Assembly: GCA_965112735.1 (NCBI GenBank)
Contig: OZ218953.1
Coordinates: 2,542,001-2,606,000, forward strand
Origin: Phaeosaccion multiseriatum
Lineage: Eukaryota; Ochrophyta, other classes
Length of the DNA: 64,000 nt
Reading direction: 5' to 3'
This document shows, piece by piece, positions 1 through 12,098 of this stretch (the first letter of the stretch is position 1; each line of letters opens with the position of its first letter). Position numbers and translations under genes: made by a program. The notes beneath the pieces are model-generated. The model saw only the letters and a program-made list of their open reading frames with translations, did no database searches and was not told where the DNA came from.

Positions 1-1130
1 GCCTTTCGCACCCTTCTCTCCCGCAGGGCGTTCGTTGTTGCCTCACAGCCTTCTTCCTCTGCCCCCTCCTCTTTCGTCCGTCAGTCCATTCCCCTCACAC
101 GACTCTCTCACTAATCGCTCATCCCTCACGCGCCCACGCTCCTTCACCGCGATGAGGCAAGACACATCCCATCCATGTCCATCTCCAGCGGTACTCACCC
201 CGCACGCACTACTCGTCGCCACTCGTTGTCAATCAATCACACGAGTGTGTTTTCTCTTCCTCCTCCTTCCGCGGCCCTGCCTCTGGCATCGCAGCAGCCC
301 GCAGTCCCCGTCTCGCTCTCTTCCTCCGCTCCTTGCCTCGTCTATTCCCAAGGGGTCTTGTTTTTCATTGTTTCGGCTTCTCGTCGCTCTGCTCTGCCCA
401 TCGGCCGGGGGGGGGGGCTGGCTGTGCTTGCTCCTTTCAGCTCCCCCCGCCCTCCACCTTCTTTCTCAATTCCTCCTCCGTCAGTCATCTTCTCCCTTCC
501 CTTCCCTTCCATCCATCCATCCCCAGCCACTGACGTATCCGCCCGTCGCCTCTTCTGCTGCTCCTTCCGCCAAGGTGCAGCGATTCCCTGTCATATCCAA
601 TCCATCCCCCCCCCAAGAGGAGAGGGGAATTATAACCCCCTCCCATGCCCCCCCCCCCCCGCCCGATCAGATGACGTGCATTGGCCACCCTTCTCCCCCC
701 CAGGGGAGCGTGTGCCATCAATCGCAGTACACTGGTATCGCTGTCCCCCCTTCACTGCTCGCCGTAGATATAACTTTATAAAGTCTCAAAACAATACCCA
801 ACTCCATGTCAGGTGTTCTCATGTTGTATCCGAGAAGACAAAAAAAAATCGGGATGAGCTCTGTAGGTCTTCGGCAGCACAAGTGTAGGCGCCGCTCGCT
901 GCTGTTCCCCTCTCCTCCCTTCCTCCTCCTCTTCCCATTCCTTCTCCCACCCCCCCCCCCCCCCAATCCGTTGCCACCTTCCTCGCACATCGTATCTCTC
1001 TCCCTCTCGACATTGACCCGGTCGGTCTCAAGAAGCGGTGCACTCTCCCCTCCGCCCTGCCTGCCACCTCACAATATGACTCTAAATATATAAAATATAC
1101 CGCACCTCTCATTCGCATGCGTTTGTCCCA
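1..1130. other. Intergenic or untranslated sequence, no gene supported
   Basis: I see no conserved protein segment and no splice-consistent exon here. The stretch is pyrimidine-rich on the + strand with poly-C runs near 601-660 and 950-964. AT-rich segments at 771-782 and 1079-1100 lie just beyond the 3' end of the G3BP-like gene and may belong to its 3' UTR or polyadenylation region. Confidence 0.4.
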
Positions 1131-4128
1131 TTATGAAGCCTCCACTTTATTCCGCTGCTGCTGCCCCTTGTAGCCTCCTCCTCCTCCTCCTCCTCCTCCC
1201 CCTCCTCCCTTGCCCCCCTCCGCTCCGTCCCGGTGGTCCCCTCCGCCCCTGCCCCCCTCTCCTCGGTCTCGTCGTCGCATGTTGTCCCTTCGGTCGTCTC
1301 CATGCCCCCCTCGGTCTCCTCCTCCCCCTCCTCCGCGGTTCCTGCGCTCTCCCCTGCCGGCACCCTCTCCGTCTCCCCTGTCCCGTCCGCCTCGCCCCCC
1401 TCTGTCAGCTCCTCGCCGTGAGCCGCGGTCACCACGCCCTCCTTCCCTGCGGTCGCCGCCGTCACGTCCTGTATGAGGTATCGACGCACAGAGACATGAG
1501 AGATACATAAGAGGCGGGCGGGCGGCAGGTGAGTGGACCGACAATGCCCGAGTAAGCTTCTGCATTCAAACAAATTCTCCTGACTCGCAGCCTCGCATGC
1601 CCTCCTGACTCGCAGACTTTCCATTCACAACAACGGTCGACATACACCAAAATTTCCTTCTCAACGTCTTGTACGCACACACATACATATATACATACAT
1701 ACATACATGCGGTCGCACAAAATTCAATTCAGGGAGCGGTAACTCACCCCCCTACCCCTCCGCGCGCACACGCCCATACACACACCCACCCACACACCAA
1801 CACTTCACACACCCACACACCCGATCGTCCTCCGCTGTGCCTGGGCTCGATAGTGAGCATCTTGTCCGCGAGGGCCATGGAGCGCTTGCCCTGCAGGGCG
1901 CGAGTCACGGCCTCGGTGCTGCTGAAGTCAACGAAGGCGAAGCCCCTGTCGCCCTTGACGCTGATGCCTGTGACGGTTCCGAAGTCCTTGAAGAGCTCCT
2001 GTTGGGTGTTGATTGGCGTTGTTGGGTGTTGATGGAGTGGGGTGTGGGGGTCGCAAGAAGGAGGGCGAGAGGGAAAAATGGAGAAGGGCGAAGGACAAGG
2101 ACAAGGCCAAAGGGCAAGGGCGGAGGGGTGCAGAACAACCAAGGAGAGAGGAGGCAGGGAAGGAAGGAAGGCAGAGGAACGAGGAACACGTATACACGTA
2201 TCTGATTATGGGGTGGGCGTATGGGAGTGAATGCTAAGAGCAGCACAGCAAGGTGCTTGAACAACGCCCAACAACTCTCCCTCTCTCTCTCTCTCTCCTA
2301 CAACTTCCTTCCCTCCCTCCCTCCCTCTCAATCCTTACCAGCAGCATGGTGTCAGTGACGGAGGCGTCGACGTTCTTGACGTACAGGCTCTGCGTGAATT
2401 TTCCGTCGCTGTTGGGGGTGTTGCCGGCAGGTGCAATGCCCGATGCCGAACTCGAGCCTCCGCCCCCCCCCCCTCCTGCTGCTACTCCACCGGCGGAGGC
2501 AGCAGAGGAGGACCCACCTGCCGAGGAGGAAGAAGCAGCGGCAGAAGAAGCAACAGCGACAGGTCCGTCTCCCCAGCCGGAGGAAGCGCCCGCTCCAGAG
2601 GCGGAGGAGGAGCCGGTGGCGGAAGACGAAGACGCATCGACAGCCCCCCCAGCGGCGCCGTTGGTGCCCGGTGCCTGCTGCTCCTGCTGCTGCGAAGTCT
2701 GCGCTCCTCCTCCCCCCCCGGCGGAGGAGATGGGGGCTGCGGACGCCGACGCGGCCTTGGCCTTGGCAGAGGCGCCCCTCTGCGCCATCTGGGCCCAAGT
2801 CTTGGGCACGTTGGAGTATTGCTGCGGGAAAGGCGACGTTTCCCTGGCCTGCTGCTGCTGCTGCTGCTGCGGCTGGCGCTGGCCTGTCGGGGAGCGGCTG
2901 CGGCTGCGGCCACCGCTCGCGCGCTGCTGTTGCTGCCCTCCTCCCTGTTCCTGTCCTGGCGTTACGCCGTTGGGCACCGGAGAATCATCCGCCGCTGCAG
3001 AGGAGGCCTTGGGAGAGGGGGGCTTGGTGGCGCCACCCTTGCTGCCCCCGTCCGTCTGGGCCGCAGCTGCTGCAGCCCCCTTGGGCTCATTCTCAGCGGT
3101 GCTCGTGTCCAGCGCCCCATTGGCGGCAGGCGTGGCATCTACCGCCGCTGCGGGGGTGGCAGAAGAAGAAGCCGCAGCCGGTGCCGCAGCCGGTGCCGGA
3201 GCCTGGGCCTGAGGAGCGCTTGGGGTCTTGGCGGTGGAAATGGCCATGACGGCAGCAGGAGAGCTGACGGGAGGAGCAGGGGAGGGCGTTACGGCTGTCG
3301 CGCCAGAGCCTGAGGAGCCAGAGGCCACTTTAGACGAGCCAGAGCCAGAGCCAGAGCCGGAGGAGGATGGCGTGCTCGGAGACACCACGTTGGTGGCAGA
3401 GGCAGCGGCGGAGGTAGAGGTGCCGTTGATGGTGTTGCTGTTGGAGGCCTCGCCGATGGGCACGAAGGAGGTGGAGGTATCCGACTCGTTGGAGGAGGAG
3501 GAAGCGGCGGAGTCGTCGAGGAACCGGAACACGTCGTTGAGCACATAGTAGTTGTTGCTCTTGCTGCCGTCCGAGGCCAGCGCTAGCACGAAGGTCTGTA
3601 GGAAGCAGCGCCGAGGCATCTTGGGTGATTTCATCATGCCCGTCACCACGAGCAGCAGGCGGGCGTCTGGGGGGCCGGGCAGACGGGGGTGAGGGTGGGA
3701 TGGGATGGGAGAGACGGAGAAGGTCAAGTGAGAGAAAGAGAGGGGGAAGAGGGGCAAGAAATAAAAACGTGAAGTAAAGCACACTCTTTATATTCTCCTT
3801 TTTCTTTCCTTTCCAAACATTGGGGGCGCTGAGTGTCACCGCGTGTCACAGCAGAGGACCAAGGAGGAGCTGCTGAATATGAATACGAACATGATGCCCC
3901 CCCCCCCCTCCCCGCCCTGCCCAACTCACCTCCGTCCACTGCCTGTACGTCAATGGATTTGATCTCTGTGCACGCGCCCGCGAGGTCAAGCGCCATGTCA
4001 AGCTCGGAGATCTGTGCCTTGATCGCCTCCAGCCCTGCCCACAAGAACGAGCAGGAAGGTGGGGAAGGAGGAGGAGCACGTCATGGACCATAACAACATT
4101 CACGAACGGACGAGAGGGGAGAGCAGAC

Positions 4129-4166
<38 letters not shown>

Positions 4167-4919
4167 GAGGAGGAGGAGGAGGAGTAGTAGCAGCAGGGGC
4201 CGGGGGAAACAATTGAGCAAGTGAAAGATCGCTGAAAGTGAGGCCCGCAGGACTGCATGAATCTATCTGCCTGCAGTGCTACTCCTCCTCCTCCTCCTCC
4301 TCCTCCTCCTCCTCCTCCTCCTCCTCCTCCCTGCTGCTCACTCACCGGTCACGTTCGAAACCTCCTGCTCCCCCTCGCTTTGGGCGCGGGAAGACTCCTC
4401 CTGCAAAAGGAAGAGCGCAAGAGAGAGAGAGAGAGAGATGAGAGACAGAGGTAGAGAGAGAGCAAGTGAGTGAGTGCGTGAGTGCGTGCGATACAGGAAT
4501 TATGATGAGCAGCGGGTACAATGCACACGAGCGCCGTCGCCGAGCGATCGGAAGAGCTTCAAGCCTTGGGTGCGTGGTGAGGCAAGTCTCTTTCCTCCCC
4601 CGACCCACTGACTTAGGGGGGTCACCTCTCGGACTCTCGTCTGGCCCCAATTGCTGCTTTTAAGCATGCCACCTCAATCAACATGAGTGGGAGAATGAAC
4701 AAGTCCGCTCCGCCCCGACTCCGTGGTGTTTTCTCTCTCACTTCTTTTCAATTCTTGTTCTCTGTTGTGCCCCTCACTCACCTTGTAGAATCGGACGAGC
4801 TGGTTAGGGGTCTTGCACAGCACCTTTCCATAGTACCACGTCATGAAGTTAGCAGCCACCTTCCTGGCGTGCGCAGAAGAGTTGGCGGCGCCATCGGCGG
4901 GGGTGGGAGAAGGGGACAT
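1131..4919 (-). CDS. G3BP/Rasputin-like RNA-binding protein (NTF2 + RRM + RGG tail)
   Basis: Six exons read on the minus strand: 4919-4782, 4400-4346, 4034-3930, 3666-2339, 1998-1821, 1468-1131; all introns are GT-AG, phases agree, and the protein is 713 aa. The NTF2-like domain covers about residues 17-165 (FMTWYYGKVL, then EAIKAQISELD, IKSIDVQAVDG, LLLVVTG and YYVLNDVFRFL, in the G3BP order). A roughly 350-residue low-complexity linker rich in Ser, Ala and Gln follows, with an RSRSRS patch and a PKTWAQMAQRG segment. An RRM starts near residue 526 (SLYVKNVDASVTD) and has the RNP1-like GDRGFAFVDF. The last exon encodes an Arg-Gly-rich tail with many RGG/RGD motifs. G3BP proteins nucleate stress granules and bind mRNA in the cytoplasm; that role is inferred from domain order. 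The start is the first ATG before the NTF2 fold. Confidence 0.9.
4035..4345 (-). repeat. Intron 2 of the G3BP-like gene holding TAG, AGG and CTC triplet tracts
   Basis: On the + strand, (TAG)n runs about 4131-4166, (AGG)n about 4167-4185 and (CTC)n about 4281-4330. They fill much of a 311-bp intron between two exons of the NTF2 domain. Confidence 0.85.
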
Positions 4920-6109
4920 TTGTCTGTCCTACTTGCTGCCGGGTGCGTGTGTGTGTGTGTGTGTGTATGTGTCGGGACCGGCCGAAAAGACGGTTTGAAG
5001 TGAAAAAAATTCCAAGCTTGTCAAGTAGCAGCACGGTGAGCGCTGCAGAGGGCCGAGGAAGGAGACTCAAGCGCAAGCCTCTACTGGGTGCGTGGGGACG
5101 GGGGCGGCAGACAGGAGGGTAGGGCGGGGCCAGGAGCGGCGGGAGCAGCGCGGGCAGCAGAAGGAGGGAGGAGAGAGGAGGGGCGTGAGGGTTGGGGGCA
5201 TCGGCGACGGGGGACTACAAGGGTCGAAAAAAAATACAAGTGGTACCTTTCCCTCCGCGGCAGGTTACAGAGCCTCGACCAGCAGAGCAACAAACACGCA
5301 CATCACACACAATTGGGAGCAGGGCAGATACCAGGCATCCGCATTTAAAGCAAATAGAGGGGGCAGAGTACCACCACCACGAGCAGCAGCAGCAGCAGCA
5401 GCAGCAACAACACACCACTTTTCAGGGAGCGCTAACAGAGGCATTACAGGCTGTGCTACAAAGCTCCGGTCAATGCCCCCATAGTAGTTGGCGAATGGCG
5501 GCGAGAGGGAGAAGCCAAAAGAGAATAAGTGCTGGACGTGTCCCGTACACGCTCCATTCCCTGCGCTCATTCCCCACCGCTTTTTTATTTGCTCCCCTCC
5601 ACTTTCCACCCCCACACTCTCTTCTCTCTAAACAAAAATCGACGCTCACGTCCACCCCTCCCCTCCTTCTCCCCTCCCTCCCCCCTCCCCCTCCCGCCTC
5701 TTCCCCTCTATTCCCTGTGCCTGCTCCGCTCGCTCTCAGTCTCTTTGTCCCCATCTACCCTCCCCCCCCCCTGCCTTCGTTGTCCGTCCCTTCATCACCC
5801 ACCTGCTGAAGACATGGTTACAAAGAGCTCACGAAGTAGAGCAAGAACAAGGGCTAACTGTGTGGGCACTCCTGACCCCTCTGTCCAGCTCTGCTCCTTA
5901 TCTCTCTCTCTTAGCGAAGCGTCTCTCTCCCCTTTGCGGTGCCCGGCTCAGTTAGCACGTCCACCCCGGGATATGTTATCGGCACCCCAGATGGCACTCT
6001 ATGCAGAAAAAATTCCTTCGAGCGCCCCCTTCTTGCATTTTAGGAGGCCTTGTGTGTTTACAATACGATAGGACCCCTGCCTTGACAGGCGAACGAGCCA
6101 ATTGAAAAC
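4920..6109. promoter_or_regulatory. Divergent intergenic region between the G3BP-like and NTF2/SnoaL-like genes
   Basis: This 1.19-kb gap separates two divergently read start codons, so it should contain both promoters. It includes a GT dinucleotide run (4951-4967), a GCA tract (5384-5405) and a long pyrimidine-rich block (5560-5800). I see no clear TATA box at a convincing distance and no conserved exon. Confidence 0.4.
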
Positions 6110-8288
6110 ATGAACGCAACCATGCATTTCGTGCTTGTCGCGCTGTTGATCGCGGTCGTCAGTGAGCGAGGGTCTGCTTTCCAAGGCACTTCTGTTGGCG
6201 TCGTCAGCGGCAGCTTCGGGAGGAGCAGGAGCAGCATCGGTGGCGGGAGAGACTGTGGATGGACTGGAGGCCTATCAATAGGGTGGGCTGCAAGGGGGAG
6301 CATCAGGTGAGGCTAAAGGAAAAGGCGGAAGGAGAAATGGGATCAATGGACCTTCCGAAAGGATACTTGGCCCAGCACTATGTCGCCTCGCTCAAGTAGA
6401 AGCTGTCTTGAGCTGTGGGCTAATTACGAGAGAGAACAAGGGAGAGATAGAGGTATTGGCCGCTTCTTTCTTATTCGTTTCTCTTCTCCAACCTTCCTCT
6501 TCATGCGCGCTGTTGGTGATATTTCTCGCTCTGGAACTCGCCGCCCCCGTCAATCCGTCCCTCTTTGTCGCCACTCAGCTCGGAAGCAGCTGAGGCACGC
6601 GGGGGGGGTGGATATGGCAGTAGCCAGAGAAGAAGCCACGTCTCCATGGCGGCAGACAGCGACGGCGAGAGTAAATTCATCAAGCAGAGCTCTCTTCCGG
6701 AGCGAGAAGCCTTCCTGCTCGAGCAGGCCAAGAACCTCATCTTCTCTGATATGGGCGTGGAGAAGCCCTATCTGCTGGCAGAGGACTTTATGCTGGTGCG
6801 CAAGTTCCAGGAGCCTCTCAACAAAGCCGAGTATATAAAGGTGAGGGGCGAGAGAATGGCGCTTGTGATGTGTCATGATCGGTGCTTCACCTATTGCCTC
6901 TTTCCCCCTTTCTTCTTGACACCTCTCTACCGCACCAACGCCCCCCCCCCTCTCCCTCTCTCCCCGTCCTGCTGTATGCCATACCACGTATATGCGTGAT
7001 GAAATGACGAAATGAACAACGCGATGCAGACTTTCGGCGAGCTGGGGCTAAGAGAGGCCATACCTGACCTCTATTGGAATGCACACGATTTCCGCCTCGA
7101 TGTTTATAATGCCAATCGCATGGAGTGCATAATCAGGCCCTCCGGACAGCACAAGGGCATCCTTAAGTACAAGGGCAAGGTGCGACATACACCATCCTAT
7201 CCTCTAGTTTGTCTCTGTCTGTCTCTCAATCCATCTTCTCTCTGCCTATCTACCTTTCTGTCTGAGCTTGCTCGAACGACATCACACCATCCCATCTATC
7301 TGTCTCTGGCTTGCTCGGCTCTTCCTTACTCATTTACTCATTAACTCACTCATCTCACTCACTGACTTATTCACTCACTCACGCGCTCACTCACTCATTC
7401 ATTCACTCACCCACTCACTCCCCCACACTTACTCACTCCCCCACTCTCACTCAACCACACCCCCACTCACTCACCCACACCCCCACTCACTCATTCTCAC
7501 CCTCTCCCTCACCCACCCACCCACCCACCCACCCACCCACCCATTGACTTACTACCCACCCACTCAGGAGCTACTCCCCACCTACAAGCGTGTAGACGGC
7601 GCACCTGAGGCTGTAAGTTTCAGTTTCAACGCCGCGGGGGAGTGTATCCGCATGACGACGGGCTTTTGCCTGGACAGGAGTGTGGGCAACACGGGGGCCG
7701 TAGGGGGGCTGTGGGGCATTCTGGAGGTCCGTGGTCTTGGGTGTGCTGGGCGTGTATGGGCGTGGGGGAGGGGGAGGGGGAGGGGAGGGAAAGGGAGCGG
7801 TGATGCAGGAGGAGGAGGATGCTGCAGGTGGAGTGGGGAGGGGGTTTAGGGGAGGGAGGGAGGGAGGGAGGGAGGGAGGGAGGGACGGAGGAGGGGAGGG
7901 AGGGAGGGGGGGAGGGAGGGACCCCTCTTTTCATCTCACCTGGAAAAGCTGCTGCTGTGGCTCTTGACGCAACGTGTCACTTTTCTCTCCCTTACCTCCT
8001 CTCCCTCCCCATCCCTTCAACTTGCTCTCCAACCACAACCGCACCACAACCGCACCACTACCGCACCACTACCGCACCACAACCGCACCACAACCGCAGG
8101 CAATCGGGTATGGGGTATCAGCGTGGGATTACAAAACCCCTGGAGATGTGAGTTGAGTCCTTTCCTTTCCATGAACAGGAAGGGAGGGGGAAAGGGCCGG
8201 ATCTCTCGTTCTGTCTCTCCGCGCTCTCCGTCTCTCTCCGCTCTCTGTCTCCCTCCTCTCCCTCTCTCTCTCTCTCTGTCATTCTCCC

Positions 8289-8325
<37 letters not shown>

Positions 8326-10737
8326 GTCTGTCTCTCTCCCTCTCTTTCTTGGCCTGTACATGCATCTATCGCGCCTCTGACTTCACTCCCTCCCTCCCGG
8401 CTCCGGCTCCCTCGCTCCCTCACTCCCTCACTTTCCCCTTCCCTCGCCGCCGGCTTACTAAACTACTGCACACACACACACACACAATATTAGGTGTTCG
8501 GCGATGTGTTTCGAAGGTCGCTGAGGAAAGATGGGAAGAAACCCCTCCCTCGCCCCCCTCTACCCGAGGGACTCATGATGGGCATAGCGAAGCAGGTCCG
8601 TCCGTCCGTCCGTCCGTCCGTCCTTCACCATTTCAAGTCTGAACTCAGTCCGCTTTAGTCCGTTCAAGTCCGTTTTCTTTGTCAGTGTGCATGTGTCGGT
8701 CTTACTCGACTTGTTGGTAGTCCGCCTTGGAGCGTAGTCCTTCTTTGTTCGTTCGCTTCCATGTGCCCGCCCGTCAACCTGCAAACGACCCAAGGGGCTG
8801 TGTCTAAGCTGACCCCTCCTCCTGCTCTCTCCTCCCTCCTCCTGCTCGCTCCTCCCTCCTCCTGCTGCATTCTTGCTGCTACTACCGCGTACCATATCAC
8901 CGTCTGGTACTGTATCACCAACTACTGTACCAGTTTATGGGCAGCTACTTCGACAAGCCTGCCATGTGTGCTGACCTGCTCGCACCCAAGTGTTCCCTCG
9001 TGGGCAGCACGGGGGGTGCACTCAAGAAGGACCAGCTGCTCGAATTCGCGGCAAACTATCAGGTGCGTGCAGTGCGTGCGTGCGTGCGTGCGTGCGTGTG
9101 TGCGTGCTCACCTTGCTCAAAAGCTTGTAATTTGTGTTCTTTTCCATCCTGTCTAAAGACCTTCCTCCCTTCTTTTCGCCGTCCTTCGCAGTTCTCTACC
9201 GTCGCTCCGGACGTGGAGGTGGTTACCTACGGGTACCGCCTTGACGCCTTCGACAAGGCTCGAGTGTGGATCCAAATGCGCGCAAAGGGCACCAACACGG
9301 TGCCTCTGACGCCCGAGGGGGCCGAGAAGGAGGTGAGTCTGACGTCTCATGTGCTCATCTACTCATCTGCTTTCGTCTTGGAATGCACGCCTCTTTGCTC
9401 TCTCTCTCTCTTGATTGTTTGACCAGGACGGAAGCCTCCCTGTTGACGAGTCAGTTTACCCCCCCCTCCCCCTCCCCCCTTCTTCTACCCGCACCCCCTC
9501 CTTCCCTTCCCCTCTCCTCCCCTCTGAACCCCGCCCCTCTCGACCGATTCAGGTACCGGCCACGGGCATAGAGTTTGAGACCGCGCCGGAATACTTTTCT
9601 CTGACCTTTGACAGGAGCGGATTCATTACAAAAGTCACCAGCGGCTATGTGATGGACACTTCTCAGGGTAATACCGCGGGTCTGCCCGGCCTGACGGGGG
9701 TGTATGAAGCCCTGGGGTACGCTCCGTCGCTCCTGTCCTCCCGGCCTCTGCAGGAAGGGATTCGGCTGTCTGTGAAGCAAGCGCTTGGAGGGTCGTTGCC
9801 TTCGTTGCCCTCGTTGCCTACGCTGCCCGAGCTGCCCAATCTTGTCGGCTCTTCTTCAGAGCCTGCCGTAAACAGGGTGCTCCCGCCCGGTGCGGCAGAA
9901 CAGCAGCAGGCACAGCAGCAGGCACAGCAGCAGGCACAGCAGCAGGCACAGCCGCAGGCACAGCCGCAGGTACGGCAGCAGGCACCAGCCGCTGCCGCTA
10001 AGGTCTCTCCGGCTTTGTCAACGCCCAAGGCCTCGTCCCTCGCACCCAAGGCAGCACCAAAGGCTGCACCAGCACCAGCAACAGCCAAGGCAGCACCAAA
10101 GGCGGCAGGACAAGCGAAGGCGTCGTCATCACTCTTTGGGGGCCTGTTCGGGACACCCGACAAGCGGGGGCAGAACAAGCAAGCAGCGGCAGCTCCCAAA
10201 GCAGCGGCACCTAAGCCATCACCCAAACCAGCACCCAAACTAGCACCCGCACCGGCACCCAAGGCCGCACCTAAGGCAGCAGCAGCAAAGCCAAAGCCGA
10301 AGCCGAAGCCGAAGCCGAAGCCAGCTGCAACGCCAGCATCCAAGCCTGCCTTTAGTCTCTTTGGAGGAGGGGGTAGCGCAACCCCGAACACGGCGGCTTC
10401 AAAGGGTTCAAAGGTTTCCAAGCTCACGCCTAAGCCCACGCCTAAGCCCACGCCCAAGCCTGTCGAAAAGAAGGTCGCGATGAAGGTGGAGAAGAAGGAG
10501 GGGAAGGAGGCACTGGCCGAAGTGCCTGCTCCAAGGCCAACAGCCGCGGCAGCAAAAGCAACACCAGCAACAGCAGCAGCAGCCAAGCAGAAGGCTTCAG
10601 CGCCTCCCAAGGCCCCTGCTGAGCCGAAGAAGAAGGAGGGAGGTGGAGGGGGGCTGTTCGGCAACATGTTTGGTGAACCAGTTCGCCTCGACCAGCCGGG
10701 CGTTCCGGAGCAAGTAGCACCCCTCAATAAGAAATAG
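6110..10737 (+). CDS. Plastid-targeted protein with two NTF2/SnoaL-like domains and a basic FG-motif tail
   Basis: Nine exons: 6110-6306, 6579-6840, 7030-7179, 7568-7726, 8100-8147, 8494-8595, 8934-9062, 9192-9332, 9553-10737; GT-AG throughout, 790 aa. The start gives a signal peptide (residues 1-23) ending SAFQG, a heterokont plastid signature. Two related NTF2/SnoaL-like units lie at about 110-275 and 308-455. Both end in the same pattern, G-x3-D-x3-GNT-x-G-x2-GL-x-G (DRSVGNTGAVGGLWGILEA and DTSQGNTAGLPGLTGVYEA), indicating internal duplication. Residues ~470-790 are a disordered Gln/Ala then Lys/Pro/Ala tail with three FG-containing spots (SSLFGGLFGTP, FSLFGGGG, GGLFGNMFGEP). Similar single-domain SnoaL-like proteins occur in algae, with no function I can name. 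The tail could mediate binding or condensation, but this is inference. Confidence 0.8.
8030..8098 (+). repeat. 11-bp tandem repeat abutting a splice acceptor
   Basis: About six copies of GCACCACAACC/GCACCACTACC lie in intron 4 of the NTF2/SnoaL-like gene. The last copy runs directly into the CCGCAG acceptor of the exon starting at 8100. Confidence 0.8.
8904..8933. repeat. Dispersed GTTGGTGATACAG element, copy 1 (intronic)
   Basis: Minus-strand reading gives GTAGTTGGTGATACAGTAC, two differences from the core consensus. It is bounded by an inverted CTGGTAC/GTACCAG pair and lies immediately upstream of the exon that starts at 8934. Confidence 0.6.
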
Positions 10738-11383
10738 GTGGGGTCCGTCCGAACAGGGGAGAGATAAGATAGATAGATGGATAGATAGATGGATAAGGGG
10801 AGGTGGCGGGGGCGGGGTGGGTGGAGGGTGGATAGAGGGCAAGCAGCCAGGCCCGGGGGGAGGGAGGGGGCGGACAAAGGCTGTCCTTCTCACCCTCACC
10901 CCGGAGAGCCAAGGGCGGCATGGGTAGCAAGCAGGCGAGGGGGAGGCACTCAGTCGCTACATGTGGTTGGAATGGAGGGGAAGGGAAGGGAGCTCCTCCT
11001 TCCGGACCACCGTACCTTGCCGCTGGGTGAGTGAGTGAGTGGGTGTGAGTGGGTGTTAGTGGGTGTGAGCGGGTGCTGCCCTGCCGCCCTCAATGCTAGT
11101 GTGGGGTCCCAGAGAGCCGCACGAGGGGACAGGACGAGAGACCAGAGGACGGGGGCAGGTCATCTCAACCATACACTCTCTACTATGGACTATGGATGAT
11201 GCAAGGTGTGGCACCCACCCCTTGGTTCAGTCACTGTACTTTGTATGTACTGTACACTATGGTGTGTGCCCTCGCCACCCCTCCATCTTGGCACCAGAGG
11301 CGGCGGGGAGGTAACCAAACTGCGATTTGAGAGATTGATTGCAGAGGGGTGGGGGGGGGGAGTGAGAGGGAGAGAACGAGAAG

Positions 11384-11414
<31 letters not shown>

Positions 11415-11774
11415 CATTACTATTTGGAAAATACGTTTCGTATTCATGGATCTCAAGGTCTTTTATATTTCAAATCTTTACACAGTTAAATTAATTAAAG
11501 GGAAAAATCGCCCGTTTTTTGGGGGTCAGGCGGCAAGGGGGAGTGCTCTTGCAATAAAGCTGACAAGTAGGGAAGGGAAAAAGCGATGAAAGCCGAAAGA
11601 CTATGGATGGATGAATAGGCATCTCAAAAAGCTACACGAAGAGCTATAGCGCTTCTCCCAGCGTCATTTTGCTACTACAAGTGTCCAAAAACTATTTTCT
11701 TTAAAGCGATTTGGCGATTCTTATTTACGCAAATCGAGTGTTAAAAAAACAATATCGACATAGAGAGCAGAGAG
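10738..11774. other. Convergent intergenic region
   Basis: Two genes end towards each other here. Contents seen: a GATA/GATG-type microsatellite (10768-10797), GTGAGTGGGT-type repeats (11028-11075), a CT/CA microsatellite (11382-11413) and an AT-richer segment (11430-11760) probably holding the 3' processing signals. No coding segment is supported. Confidence 0.5.
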
Positions 11775-12054
11775 CTATGTGAACAATGTTGACGATGACG
11801 ACGGAGGAGGAGGAGGGAAGAGCTCCGCTGCTGCTCGAGGTGCGAACAGGTCTGCCGGGGGAGGAGGAGGCACAGCACACGCAGAATCTGGTGCACTTCC
11901 CCCAGCAGTTGGTGATCCAGCGGCAGCAGTGAGGGAGAGCAGCAGCGCCATCTCCTCCTCACGCTGACAACGCTCCTCCCGCTGCTGGACGAGCTTGGCC
12001 TTGGTTTCCGCAATCATAGCACGCACGTGAGCGGCGTACTCTTTCTTGTCAAAC

Positions 12055-12098
<44 letters not shown>

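Noticed and set aside
2253-3212. 319-codon + strand open frame opposite the G3BP linker exon
   Set aside because: Shadow of a low-complexity Ser/Ala/Gln exon whose ends are fixed by the NTF2 and RRM domains.
9663-10877. 404-codon antisense open frame opposite the FG-motif tail
   Set aside because: It mirrors the Ala/Pro/Lys-rich sense exon (GCN codons read as Cys/Ala/Gly) and has no splice or family support.
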